From: Undibacterium sp. KW1
GTDB lineage: Bacteria; Pseudomonadota; Gammaproteobacteria; Burkholderiales; Burkholderiaceae_D
Assembly (NCBI RefSeq): GCF_009937955.1
Contig: NZ_AP018439.1
Span: 3,162,001 to 3,226,000 of the forward strand
Length of the DNA: 64,000 nt
Direction: 5' to 3'
Below, in pieces: positions 17,413-26,150 of this stretch. Every line of letters starts with the position of its first letter. The stretch's first letter is position 1. Position numbers and translations under genes: made by a program. The notes below the pieces were generated by a model. The model had not been told where the DNA came from, searched no databases, and saw only the letters and a list, made by a program, of their open reading frames with translations.

Positions 17413-18702
17413 TCAATGGAGTGCAGAACGACGGGCGCGCATCACACCTGCCACCGTCAGAAAGGATCCAAAGACCACTATTCTATCATTTTCGCCCGCC
17501 TTGCTGATGGCGTCTGCATATGCCTGCTCTGGCGTATCAAAACTGGTGACGGTTTTTTCAGTATCTGCCAGCACGCCAGCGGCGACCAATTTGTCTTTCA
17601 ATACCTCAACTGGGGCCGCTCGCGGCAAAGGCAAGGCCGTGACGCACCAGTGATCGACTTTTTCTTTCAATTGAGCAATCACGCCGTCAATATCCTTATC
17701 GAGCATGGAACCAAATACCGCGTAGGTATAGGCATGAAAACCCATATTGTCGAGATTTTGTGCCAGCGTAGCGGCGGCGTGCGGATTATGCGCTACATCC
17801 AGCACCACGGTAGGGCGACCTGGCATGACCTGGAAGCGACCCGGCAAATCCACCATCACCAGACCAGTACGCACTTCTTGCGCACCCACTGGCAGTTCGA
17901 GCTTCAGTGCTTCCAGCGCGGCCAGCACGGCAGACGCATTCAAGAGCTGGTTGGCACCGCGCAAACTGGGATAGCCAAGGGAATTACGGCGCTGGCTGCG
18001 GCCCGCAAAATTCCATTGCTGCTTATCACCGTTATAGTTGAAATCGCGGCCAAACAACCACAAGTCTGCACCTATGGCATTGGCATGGTCTATCAGGGAC
18101 TGGGGTGGCAAAGGATCACCACAAATAGCTGCCTTGCCCGGACGGAAGATGCCGGCCTTTTCAAAGCCTATCTTTTCGCGGGTATCACCGAGGTAATCAA
18201 TATGGTCGATATCAATGCTGGTAACAATGGAGACATCGGCATCAATGACATTCACCGCATCCAGGCGACCTCCGAGACCAACTTCGAGAATCACCACGTC
18301 AAGCTTGGCATCAGCCAGCAATTTGCAAATTGCCAACGTAGTAAATTCAAAGTAGGTCAGCGAAATATCGCCACGAGCCTCTTCAACCGCATTGAAAGTA
18401 GAGATAAAGACATCGTCCTTGACCATCTCGCCATTGATGCGGGCACGCTCATTGAAGTCAAGAAAATGTGGCTTGCTGTACAAGCCGACACGGTAACCGG
18501 CCTGCATCAACACTGCTTCCAGCATGGCGCAGGTAGAGCCTTTGCCATTGGTGCCAGCGACCATGATGACAGGGCAATCATAGTGGATCGCCAGCTTGTT
18601 CTTGACCGCAGCAACGCGGTCCAGGCCCATGTCGATTTCTTTAGAATGGCGGGTTTCAAGTACGGCCAGCCAGTCAGCCAGGGTGGCAGGTAAATTTGTC
18701 AT
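17413..18702 (-). CDS. folC: Bifunctional dihydrofolate synthase / folylpolyglutamate synthase
   Basis: Mur-ligase-family enzyme of 429 residues that adds glutamate to dihydropteroate and extends folate polyglutamates. The ATP site is MVAGTNGKGSTCAML (about 43-57). The second family motif is EVGLGGRLDAVN, and the C-terminal domain carries VLDVAHNPHAA. It lies between accD and the SPOR gene on the minus strand. No Shine-Dalgarno sequence precedes the ATG: the accD terminator U-tract ends about five bases before it. Translation initiation or a promoter inside the hairpin region is therefore unusual. Confidence 0.96.
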   Translation of the reverse strand: MTNLPATLADWLAVLETRHSKEIDMGLDRVAAVKNKLAIHYDCPVIMVAGTNGKGSTCAMLEAVLMQAGYRVGLYSKPHFLDFNERARINGEMVKDDVFISTFNAVEEARGDISLTYFEFTTLAICKLLADAKLDVVILEVGLGGRLDAVNVIDADVSIVTSIDIDHIDYLGDTREKIGFEKAGIFRPGKAAICGDPLPPQSLIDHANAIGADLWLFGRDFNYNGDKQQWNFAGRSQRRNSLGYPSLRGANQLLNASAVLAALEALKLELPVGAQEVRTGLVMVDLPGRFQVMPGRPTVVLDVAHNPHAAATLAQNLDNMGFHAYTYAVFGSMLDKDIDGVIAQLKEKVDHWCVTALPLPRAAPVEVLKDKLVAAGVLADTEKTVTSFDTPEQAYADAISKAGENDRIVVFGSFLTVAGVMRARRSALH

Positions 18703-18738
18703 AAGATAAAAAAAGCCCGAACAAAATGCTTCGGGCTT
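18703..18738 (-). terminator. Terminator after accD, abutting the folC start codon
   Basis: Minus-strand hairpin AGCCCGA (from 18737) / TCGGGCT (to 18714) with a ten-base loop, then TTTTTTATCTT and the folC ATG at 18702. It lies 20 bases after the accD stop. Confidence 0.85.
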
Positions 18739-18757
18739 ATTAGGTATACACTATAAA

Positions 18758-19633
18758 TCAGGAGGATACTGCTTCAGCGGGCTGGTTTTGCAACAGCGCC
18801 AGCAAACGCGCGATTTCTTCACGCATCTTGCGACGGTCAACGATCATGTCGATCGCGCCTTTTTGCAGCAGGAATTCAGAGCGCTGGAAGCCTTCCGGCA
18901 ATTTCTCACGCACGGTATTTTCAATCACGCGTGGGCCAGCAAAGCCGATCAAGGCTTTAGGCTCGGCAATCACTACATCGCCAAGGAAGGCGAAAGAAGC
19001 GGATACACCGCCCATGGTAGGATCAGTCAGTACAGAAATGAAAGGCAGTTTCTTTTCAGACAACTTGGTAAGCATGGACGTGGTTTTTGCCATCTGCATG
19101 AGGGACAACAAACCCTCTTGCATACGTGCACCACCGGTAGCGGTAAAGCAAATGAAAGGTACTTTTTGCTCCAGTGCCGCTTGCGCACCACGCACGAACC
19201 GCTCACCAACGACAGAACCCATGGAACCACCCATGAATTCAAACTCGAAACAAGCAGCAACTACAGGCACAGCCATGATGGAGCCACCCATGACTACCAG
19301 GGCATCAGTCTCACCGGTAGTTTCCAGCGCATCTTTGAGGCGATCAGGGTATTTTTTGCTGTCTTTGAATTTCAGTGTATCGATAGGCAAGACTTCCTGG
19401 CCGATTTCATAACGACCACCGGCATCAAGCAAGGCATCCAGACGTTCACGTGCGCCTATACGCAAATGATGGCTGCATTTTGGGCAAACATGGATATTGG
19501 CTTCCAGATCAGAACGATACAGCACCGCTTCGCAAGAGGGGCACTTGACCCACAAACCTTCAGGAATCGACTTACGATTTGCAGATTCCGAGCGTTGTAT
19601 ACGCGGCGGCAACAGTTTTTCTAACCAACTCAT
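18758..19633 (-). CDS. accD: Acetyl-CoA carboxylase carboxyltransferase subunit beta
   Basis: Transfers the carboxyl group from biotin to acetyl-CoA, with AccA, to make malonyl-CoA for fatty acid synthesis. The 291-residue protein has an N-terminal zinc ribbon with two CxxC pairs (CPSC and CPKC, about residues 31-56). It also has the carboxyltransferase motifs [35 protein letters not shown] and [16 protein letters not shown]. It follows trpA on the same strand, a betaproteobacterial arrangement, and is followed by a strong terminator. Confidence 0.97.
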   Translation of the reverse strand: MSWLEKLLPPRIQRSESANRKSIPEGLWVKCPSCEAVLYRSDLEANIHVCPKCSHHLRIGARERLDALLDAGGRYEIGQEVLPIDTLKFKDSKKYPDRLKDALETTGETDALVVMGGSIMAVPVVAACFEFEFMGGSMGSVVGERFVRGAQAALEQKVPFICFTATGGARMQEGLLSLMQMAKTTSMLTKLSEKKLPFISVLTDPTMGGVSASFAFLGDVVIAEPKALIGFAGPRVIENTVREKLPEGFQRSEFLLQKGAIDMIVDRRKMREEIARLLALLQNQPAEAVSS

Positions 19634-19718
19634 GTTTTCTCCTTATGGCCGCCAGGCTGTCTTTTTAACAACCCGGCATCAGGTTCATTCTGGTAAAAGA
19701 ACCAGTCAGGCGCGTATT

Positions 19719-20525
19719 TTACTCGTCCAAAGCCTGTCTGACACCAGAAATAAAGCTTTTCACTGCAGCAACTGCGGCAATTACGTCTCCACGCGGGGTA
19801 TTTTCCAGTTCCTGGATGATGCGCGAGCCTATCACCACCGCATCCGACACTGTGGAAATGGCTCTCGCCGTCGCCCCGTCACGTATGCCAAAGCCCACAC
19901 CTACCGGTACTTTGACATGCTTTTTGATGCGCGGGATCATGGCGGCAACCGCATCCAGATCCAATGCACCAGAACCGGTAACACCCTTCAGCGACACATA
20001 ATACACATAACCACTGGCAATTTTACCAACTTGCTCTATGCGCTCGTCAGTCGATGTCGGTGCCAGCAGGAATATTGTGTCCATCCCCTGTTGCTGCATT
20101 TTACTTGCAAATTCTTCACATTCTTCCGGCGGGTAATCCACTACCAGCACACCATCCACTCCAACTTCAGCAGCCTTGGCAATGAATGCATCCTGCCCCA
20201 TGCGCTCTATGGGATTGGCATAACCCATGAGCACAACTGGTGTCTTTTGATTACTTTGCCGGAATTCGCGGACGAATTGTAATACATCCCGCAAGCCAAC
20301 TCCAAATTGCAGCGCTCTTTCAGAGGCGCGCTGAATGACAGGGCCATCCGCCATGGGATCAGAAAACGGCACGCCCAGCTCGATAATATCGGCCCCGCCC
20401 TCGACCAGAGCATGCATTAAAGGTACAGTTAAATCAGGTGCGGGGTCACCCGCAGTGATGAAAGGGATTAAACCTCTTTTATTGTTAGCCGCCAAAGCAG
20501 CCATGGTATTTTGAATTCTTGACAT
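19719..20525 (-). CDS. trpA: Tryptophan synthase alpha chain
   Basis: Cleaves indole-3-glycerol phosphate to indole, which passes to TrpB. This is a 268-residue TIM barrel. The catalytic residues are in [29 protein letters not shown] (the Glu) and [14 protein letters not shown] (the Asp). The phosphate loop is GVGFGIRD. It follows trpB with a 138-base gap that holds no recognisable gene, so the pair may not be tightly coupled as in E. coli. accD follows 85 bases downstream. Confidence 0.97.
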   Translation of the reverse strand: MSRIQNTMAALAANNKRGLIPFITAGDPAPDLTVPLMHALVEGGADIIELGVPFSDPMADGPVIQRASERALQFGVGLRDVLQFVREFRQSNQKTPVVLMGYANPIERMGQDAFIAKAAEVGVDGVLVVDYPPEECEEFASKMQQQGMDTIFLLAPTSTDERIEQVGKIASGYVYYVSLKGVTGSGALDLDAVAAMIPRIKKHVKVPVGVGFGIRDGATARAISTVSDAVVIGSRIIQELENTPRGDVIAAVAAVKSFISGVRQALDE

Positions 20526-20663
20526 CTTGTTGGTCCTTATTTGATGCGCTATGCGCTGTCCAGGACATCACTCCTGCGGTGGCATCAATCTCAATTCTTA
20601 ATAGGGAAGGCATGCAGGCCACATCTCTATATGTATGCGCCCGCATGTTTACTCAAAGGCAAA

Positions 20664-21932
20664 TCAGAATTTCAGCCCTGCCCGTTCAGCCACGGTATGC
20701 ATATCCTTGTCACCACGGCCAGACAGGTTTGCCAGGACGATCTTATCCTTGGGTAAAGTCGCAGCGAGCTTGGCGGCATAGGCAAGAGCGTGACTGGATT
20801 CCAGCGCAGGAATAATGCCTTCAATGCGACAGCAATCATGAAAAGCCTCGAGCGCCTCATCATCTGTGATGGTCACATACTGCGCGCGACCACTTTCCTT
20901 CAACCAAGCATGTTCAGGACCCACACCCGGATAATCCAGGCCAGCTGAGACAGAATGGGTTTCTATGACCTGGCCATTCTCATCCTGCAACAAATAAGTA
21001 CGGTTACCATGCAGCACACCGGGTGAGCCTGCCGTCAGCGAGGCAGAATGCTTGCCACTTTCCAGCCCCTCACCCGCTGCTTCGACACCGATGAGCCTGA
21101 CTTGCTGATGATCGATATAAGGATAAAAAATACCCATGGCATTCGAGCCACCGCCTACGCAAGCCACCACATAGTCTGGCTGACGTCCGGTTTGCTCAGG
21201 CATCTGCCATAAGCACTCTTCACCGATAACGGACTGGAAGTCCCTGACCATCATGGGATAAGGATGTGGCCCTGCCACCGTGCCTATGATGTAAAAAGTA
21301 TTATCGACATTCGCGACCCAGTCACGCATGGCTTCGTTCAGCGCATCTTTCAGGGTCTTGGAACCGGACTCTACCGGTACCACGGTCGCACCAAGCAACT
21401 TCATGCGATACACGTTTTGCGCCTGGCGCTTGACGTCTTCCGACCCCATATAGACCACGCATTCGAGTCCAAATCGGGCACAGATAGTGGCAGTAGCCAC
21501 GCCATGCTGACCCGCACCGGTCTCAGCAATAACCCGTGGCTTACCCATGCGCTTGGCCAGTAGAGCCTGGCCGATCACATTATTAATCTTGTGGGCACCC
21601 GTATGATTCAGATCTTCACGCTTGAAATAGATTTGCGCCCCACCCATCAAATCTGACCAGCGTTTGGCGTGATACACAGGCGATGGGCGACCGACAAAGT
21701 ACTTTAATTCATTGCGAAACTCCGCCAAAAATTCAGGATCATTTTGGTACTTGGCATACGCTTCTTTAAGTTCCGTCAATGCATGAGTCAGGGTTTCAGA
21801 TACAAAAGTGCCACCAAACTGACCAAAATGACCACGTGAATCCGGTAAATGATATTGGGCTGACTGATAAATTGCCTGACCGGCGATAGACTGGCGCTCG
21901 AACTGAGCATCCAAAGACTGGAGTTCTTTCAT
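20664..21932 (-). CDS. trpB: Tryptophan synthase beta chain
   Basis: PLP enzyme that condenses indole with serine. It has 422 residues. The PLP lysine lies in [13 protein letters not shown], the phosphate loop is [10 protein letters not shown], and [11 protein letters not shown] and the [10 protein letters not shown] loop are intact. It starts [14 protein letters not shown], with GAAAG upstream. It lies between trpF and trpA in the betaproteobacterial trpFBA order; trpC, trpD and trpE are not in the window. Confidence 0.97.
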   Translation of the reverse strand: MKELQSLDAQFERQSIAGQAIYQSAQYHLPDSRGHFGQFGGTFVSETLTHALTELKEAYAKYQNDPEFLAEFRNELKYFVGRPSPVYHAKRWSDLMGGAQIYFKREDLNHTGAHKINNVIGQALLAKRMGKPRVIAETGAGQHGVATATICARFGLECVVYMGSEDVKRQAQNVYRMKLLGATVVPVESGSKTLKDALNEAMRDWVANVDNTFYIIGTVAGPHPYPMMVRDFQSVIGEECLWQMPEQTGRQPDYVVACVGGGSNAMGIFYPYIDHQQVRLIGVEAAGEGLESGKHSASLTAGSPGVLHGNRTYLLQDENGQVIETHSVSAGLDYPGVGPEHAWLKESGRAQYVTITDDEALEAFHDCCRIEGIIPALESSHALAYAAKLAATLPKDKIVLANLSGRGDKDMHTVAERAGLKF

Positions 21933-21992
21933 TTTCTTTCCTTCAAACTGGCTTGAAAGCGATGCATTGGGGAGCTACCCCACGCCACATCA

Positions 21993-22658
21993 CTATTCCT
22001 GATTATCTGCCAGACGCACCGCTTCGATAAACGCGCGCACGCTGGCCTCATCCTTTATACCCTTTGCTGCTTCCACACCACTGCTGATGTCGACCGCAAA
22101 CGGGCGAACCTGACTAACTGCGCCAGTCGCGTTCTGTACGCTCAAGCCACCACTTAAAACGACCCGAGGCGCGAGCTCTTTTGGAATGAGAGACCAATCA
22201 AAAACCTTTCCACTACCGCCATACCCATCAACATGGGTATCTAGCAATAAACCACTGAATAAAGGACTAGCCTTACGATAAGACTGCTCACATTCTAGCA
22301 AATCCTCAGGCCTTGTGTCAGCTTTGACGCGATATGCACGAATAAAAGGACGATTCACACAAGCGGCCAGGCTGGCGCATTGTTCAGGTGTTTCATCGCC
22401 GTGGAATTGCAGCAATTGCACGGGAGCCTTATTAATGACCTCTTGCAAGCCTGCCTCGTCAATATTGACGAACAGGCCCACCGACATGACAAAGGGAGGA
22501 ATTTCGCGCAGCAAAGCCCCGGCAGTGTCAGGTGTGACATAACGAGGGCTGGGTGGATAAAAGACGAAGCCCAAGGCATCAGCCCCAGATTCGACAACAA
22601 AGCAAACATCTTTTGCTCGGGTCAAGCCGCAAATTTTTATTCTGGTTCTGTGAAGCAT
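21993..22658 (-). CDS. trpF: Phosphoribosylanthranilate isomerase
   Basis: Third step of the tryptophan branch, an Amadori rearrangement. This is a 221-residue TIM barrel with KICGLTRAKDV (catalytic Cys), LLQFHGDETPEQC, LLDTHVDGYGGSGKVFDW (catalytic Asp) and LSGGLSVQN plus AVDISSGVE for the phosphate. TrpF is stand-alone here, not fused to TrpC. trpB follows 60 bases downstream. truA, the common upstream neighbour in this order, is absent, and two small membrane protein genes take its place. Confidence 0.96.
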   Translation of the reverse strand: MLHRTRIKICGLTRAKDVCFVVESGADALGFVFYPPSPRYVTPDTAGALLREIPPFVMSVGLFVNIDEAGLQEVINKAPVQLLQFHGDETPEQCASLAACVNRPFIRAYRVKADTRPEDLLECEQSYRKASPLFSGLLLDTHVDGYGGSGKVFDWSLIPKELAPRVVLSGGLSVQNATGAVSQVRPFAVDISSGVEAAKGIKDEASVRAFIEAVRLADNQE

Positions 22659-22746
22659 GGCACTTCCTAATGTAAAAACTTTTCCAATTCAAACTAATAC
22701 AAGTTTTTGTCGCGCTCCGTAATCGCCAGCATCAAACAGTGGCAGC

Positions 22747-23010
22747 TTACTTCGCTTCCGTATTATTCTTAAAAAATTGAGGCAGCATTAATTTTTGTCT
22801 GTACACAAATCCAATAAGAACAAACCCTATCAATGCCACCATAAAATATGTCAAACCTAAGCAGGCGTTGATAGCAGAACCAGCCAGCCAAGCATATAAA
22901 ATATACCAAGCAGCGTTACTGCCCTGACGGGAACGATATGCTAGCCAAGCCGGAGGAAATAAAACTGCCAATACAATCAGGAAATTTAGAGCATTTATAT
23001 CGTCGAACAT
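22747..23010 (-). CDS. Small membrane protein, unknown function
   Basis: An 87-residue protein I do not recognise. It starts MFDDINALNFLIVL and has three hydrophobic segments (about 8-23, 33-52 and 53-69). A short basic tail ends in NNTEAK. The segment RSRQGSNAAWYILYAWL suggests a cytoplasmic loop before a membrane helix. The start is preceded by AAAGAAG at a plausible distance. It follows another small membrane protein gene by 45 bases on the same strand and precedes trpF by 88 bases. Function is unknown; membrane location is inferred from hydrophobicity. Confidence 0.65.
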   Translation of the reverse strand: MFDDINALNFLIVLAVLFPPAWLAYRSRQGSNAAWYILYAWLAGSAINACLGLTYFMVALIGFVLIGFVYRQKLMLPQFFKNNTEAK

Positions 23011-23055
23011 GGTCAGACTTCTTTAGGTTGAAGGGCTAAAAATCATCACTAAGCA

Positions 23056-23325
23056 TTAACTGAAAACCAACACCAAATACGATACTACGGTAGCGACAAA
23101 CAGTATGAGCACATGACTCGTCTTATTTTTTGGGTTAATTACAACCGCATAAGTAGTAAATCCAAACGCCACACAGAATATCTTCAGGATTTGCGCTGCA
23201 ACTGCAGACAAATGAGTTTCAGCACGAGGCTCAGCCAAGATGCTAATTACAAAACCAATAATTCCCAAACAGATAATTAGTTTTCTTTCCAAACTTAATC
23301 GCTGTTTGACCTGCATATTTTCCAT
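23056..23325 (-). CDS. Small membrane protein, unknown function
   Basis: An 89-residue protein with no family I recognise. A basic N-terminus (MENMQVKQRLSLERK) leads into three hydrophobic stretches (about 16-31, 40-62 and 70-88). A good ribosome site, AAGGAG, lies four bases before the ATG, which makes translation likely. It forms a pair with the next small membrane gene on the same strand. Base composition is AT-richer than in the trp genes beside it. No function is proposed. Confidence 0.65.
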   Translation of the reverse strand: MENMQVKQRLSLERKLIICLGIIGFVISILAEPRAETHLSAVAAQILKIFCVAFGFTTYAVVINPKNKTSHVLILFVATVVSYLVLVFS

Positions 23326-23553
23326 AAGTCTCCTTTAGTGCCATCAACAAGCCAAGCGCAAGCGATTGACACTACAAAGTAGCACGTTACCCAACAATTA
23401 TCACAATATCAGGATATTCTGGAAAGCGCTCACTTATAAAAAAACTGGGGAATGAAAATTGACACATGTAACCTTCCAGCGCTCGAGCATATATAGAGGC
23501 AAATACTTGATTGAAGCATGCGATAATCAATTACCATTTCATTCATAGACGCC

Positions 23554-24345
23554 ATGAATTCACCTGCAACAAAACCACTCATTACCCGGCTATTCGGATT
23601 GGACATCTGCAATATGCGTTTTGCAGAGGCCAACCAGCATTTGCTGGAAGTTGCCAGCAGCCGTGACCATGCCAGCCGCGTGGTGGTGACGCCAAATGTG
23701 GATCACATGACCAAGCTCGAATATGAGCCTGAATTCAAGAACCTCTATGCCACTTCAGATTATATTTTTGCCGATGGCATGCCGATAATCTGGGCCAGCA
23801 AGATGTGCGCCCTGCCCTTGCCAGAACGTGTGACTGGTGCAGATTTGTTTGTATCGCTATGCCGTGGCTGCATAGAAAAAGAATTGTCGATTTTTGTTTT
23901 GGGTGGCATGCCAGGGCAAGAAAGCCTGTTACTGGAATCATTCGCCAAGACTTACCCTGGATTGAAAGTCGATATTTTTTGCCCGTCCATGCAGTTCACT
24001 GCAGATGGTGCAGAAAGTGATATGGCTATACAGCGCATACAGGCTGCGAAACCGAATATCCTTTTCATTTGCCTGGGCATGCCCAAACAGGAAAGACTGG
24101 CATTTCGCTACCGCGCGCAATTCATCACTGACAACGTGCCATTAATATTGTGTGTAGGTGCAGCCATGGAATTTGCATTGGGCCAGAAAAAACGTGCACC
24201 GCTGTGGATGCAAAAGACAGGCATGGAGTGGTTCTGGCGCCTGGCTAGCGAACCGCGCCGTTTGTGGCAACGTTATACGACGCAGGCCTGGCGCTTTGTC
24301 GGGCTCTTGCTGCGTGAGAGAAAGATACAAAAGCAAATGCGCTGA
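23554..24345 (+). CDS. WecG/TagA/CpsF family glycosyltransferase (GT26)
   Basis: A 263-residue glycosyltransferase of the family that adds ManNAc or ManNAcA to undecaprenyl-linked sugars. Conserved parts are VVVTPNVDHM (Thr and Asn of the active site), YIFADGMPIIWAS (catalytic Asp), VTGADLF, FVLGGMPG and FICLGMPKQERL. The C-terminus carries aromatic and basic residues (MEWFWRLASEPRRLWQRY) that in TagA drive membrane association. It opens the exopolysaccharide locus on the plus strand but is separated from the rest by aceA. It is expected to extend the lipid-linked repeat unit at the cytoplasmic membrane face; its sugar is not predictable. Confidence 0.9.
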   Translation: MNSPATKPLITRLFGLDICNMRFAEANQHLLEVASSRDHASRVVVTPNVDHMTKLEYEPEFKNLYATSDYIFADGMPIIWASKMCALPLPERVTGADLFVSLCRGCIEKELSIFVLGGMPGQESLLLESFAKTYPGLKVDIFCPSMQFTADGAESDMAIQRIQAAKPNILFICLGMPKQERLAFRYRAQFITDNVPLILCVGAAMEFALGQKKRAPLWMQKTGMEWFWRLASEPRRLWQRYTTQAWRFVGLLLRERKIQKQMR

Positions 24346-24394
24346 ATCCAAAAAAATTCCAGCAAGCTGCACTCTAAGCTTAGGTAAAACAATA

Positions 24395-24432
24395 AAAAAA
24401 CCGCACAGATAACAATCTGTGCGGTTTTTTCT
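24395..24432. terminator. Bidirectional terminator between GT26 gene and aceA
   Basis: AAAAAAACCGCACAGAT-AACA-ATCTGTGCGGTTTTTT: perfect 10-bp core stem (24401-24410 and 24415-24424) with an A-run and a T-run, between convergent genes. Confidence 0.93.
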
Positions 24433-24464
24433 TGGGAGCTTATCTACTGCTTATCCTTACAAAC

Positions 24465-25763
24465 TTATGCCACTTTTTTTGCATCGAAGAATTGTTCATC
24501 TTCAGTAGAACCATGCAAAGCTGTTGTAGAAGACTTACCTTGCTGGATAGTTTGTGTCACTGCATCAAAGTAACCAGTACCAACTTCACGTTGATGCTTA
24601 ACAGCTGTAAAGCCTTTTTCTGCCGCTGCGAATTCTGCTTCCTGCAATTCAACGAAGGCAGACATCTGGCGACGTGCGTAGCCATGTGCCAGGTTGAACA
24701 TGCCGTAGTTCAATGCATGGAAGCCTGCCAATGTGATGAACTGGAATTTGTAGCCCATTGCGCCCAGTTCTTTCTGGAATTTGGCGATCGTTGCATCGTC
24801 CAGGTTTTTCTTCCAGTTGAAAGAGGGAGAGCAGTTATAGGACAGCAATTTACCTGGGAACTTGGCATGGATAGCGTCAGCAAATGCCTTGGCGAATTCC
24901 AGATCAGGTTTACCAGTTTCACACCAGATCAAGTCTGCATATTCTGCATAAGCCAAGCCACGGGAAATCGCTTGTTCCAGACCTGGTTTGGTTTTGTAGA
25001 AGCCTTCAACTGTGCGCTCACCTGTGCAGAAAGGCTGGTCGTTAGGATCAACGTCAGATGTCAGCAAATCAGCAGCTTCAGCATCGGTACGAGCCAAAAT
25101 CACGGTGGATGTGCCCATGATGTCAGCAGCCAGACGTGCTGCGTTCAGTTTTTCAATCGCTTCACGGGTAGGAACCAGAACCTTGCCGCCCATGTGGCCG
25201 CATTTTTTAACAGAAGCCAGTTGATCTTCAAAGTGAACACCAGATGCGCCTGCTTCGATCATGGCTTTCATGAGTTCAAAGGCATTCAATACGCCACCGA
25301 AGCCGGCTTCGGCATCGGCCACGATAGGGGCGAAGAAGTCGATGTCGTCTTTGCCTTCAGACCATTGAATCTGGTCAGCGCGTGTCAGTGTGTTGTTGAT
25401 GCGTTTAACAACCAGTGGTACAGAATTGGCTGGGTACAGGGATTGATCAGGATACATTTCACCGGCAACGTTGGCGTCACCCGCAACTTGCCAGCCAGAC
25501 AGGTAGATGGCTTTCAAGCCAGCTTTAACCTGTTGCATGGCCTGGTTACCAGTCAGCGCGCCCAGGGCATTGATGAAAGGCTCGTTATTGACCAGATCCC
25601 ACAATTTGATCGCGCCGTTTTTGGCGATAGTGTGCTCAACCTTCATGGAGCCACGCAGGCGAACTACGTCTTCTGCCGTGTAATTACGCTTGATACCGTT
25701 CCAGCGTGGATTGGTATCCCAGTCTTTTTGCAATTCTGCTACTTGTTGTGCGCGAGTTGTCAT
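24465..25763 (-). CDS. aceA: Isocitrate lyase
   Basis: First enzyme of the glyoxylate shunt: splits isocitrate to glyoxylate and succinate, for growth on acetate or fatty acids. It has 432 residues. The signature [14 protein letters not shown] carries the catalytic Cys. [17 protein letters not shown] metal ligands appear as [12 protein letters not shown], and [10 protein letters not shown] is present. The start is ATG 25763 ([12 protein letters not shown]), with AGGAG seven or so bases upstream; a 32-codon upstream extension is open but lacks a site. aceB is not beside it. The gene is a single unit inside the exopolysaccharide locus, with its own promoter and a palindromic site. Confidence 0.97.
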   Translation of the reverse strand: MTTRAQQVAELQKDWDTNPRWNGIKRNYTAEDVVRLRGSMKVEHTIAKNGAIKLWDLVNNEPFINALGALTGNQAMQQVKAGLKAIYLSGWQVAGDANVAGEMYPDQSLYPANSVPLVVKRINNTLTRADQIQWSEGKDDIDFFAPIVADAEAGFGGVLNAFELMKAMIEAGASGVHFEDQLASVKKCGHMGGKVLVPTREAIEKLNAARLAADIMGTSTVILARTDAEAADLLTSDVDPNDQPFCTGERTVEGFYKTKPGLEQAISRGLAYAEYADLIWCETGKPDLEFAKAFADAIHAKFPGKLLSYNCSPSFNWKKNLDDATIAKFQKELGAMGYKFQFITLAGFHALNYGMFNLAHGYARRQMSAFVELQEAEFAAAEKGFTAVKHQREVGTGYFDAVTQTIQQGKSSTTALHGSTEDEQFFDAKKVA

Positions 25764-25813
25764 ATTTCTCTCCTGTGGGCAAATCAAATGAAAAGGTGCA
25801 TCCGTTGAGAGAA

Positions 25814-25842
25814 ATAATAGAGTATTTTTTGCGGAGCAACAA
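25814..25842 (-). promoter_or_regulatory. aceA promoter (sigma-70 type)
   Basis: On the minus strand, TTGTTG (25837-25842) and TATTAT (25814-25819) are separated by exactly 17 bases. The predicted start is near 25807, giving a leader of about 44 bases with an AGGAG ribosome site. Confidence 0.65.
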
Positions 25843-25843
25843 G

Positions 25844-25857
25844 GTCTTATATAAGAC
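25844..25857. promoter_or_regulatory. Palindromic operator candidate upstream of aceA
   Basis: GTCTTATATAAGAC is a perfect 14-bp palindrome placed one base upstream of the -35 box. The GT...AC outer bases fit the loose GntR-type operator pattern. Its position suits an activator or a repressor that blocks polymerase. The cognate regulator is not in the window. Confidence 0.6.
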
Positions 25858-26150
25858 ATATGACAAATATTTAATCGTTTAAAATCAAATACTTAAAATT
25901 CATTTTTTGCGATATGAAATTATATTTCTTAGAATGAGAAAAATAATTTGTGCAGCGAGTCAGTATTTTTCACAATATGAAAAATTGATTTCACATCATA
26001 AAATTTGGCAATTCAGTTTTTTACACAAAGAAAATTAAGTTTCAAATTCCCAGAGGAAACTGGAAGTTTTTTGCGCAGAACTTATATGGATACATATATG
26101 GGTCCATATTGCTGTCATTGTTGACATCACCACCCACGACAGCCGCAGGC
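25858..26150. other. AT-rich intergenic region upstream of aceA
   Basis: Together with the promoter this makes a 387-base gap between aceA and the stop of the glycosidase-like gene. It is markedly AT-rich for this genome, with runs of A and T and short repeats such as GGATACATATATGGGTCCATAT near 26088-26109. I see no convincing reading frame or RNA gene. It may act as an upstream activating or H-NS-type binding region; that is inference. Confidence 0.4.

Noticed and set aside
17365..18693. Long open frame of 442 codons on the plus strand
   Set aside because: It is the antisense shadow of folC; the minus-strand product has full FolC motifs and the plus-strand product has none.
23459..23495. 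TTGACA and TATATA upstream of the GT26 gene as a promoter
   Set aside because: The two boxes are 25 bases apart, too far for a sigma-70 promoter.
24432..25808. Open frame of 458 codons on the plus strand
   Set aside because: Antisense to aceA, whose catalytic KKCGH and full length are clear. The plus-strand reading is rich in Cys, Phe and His with no motif.
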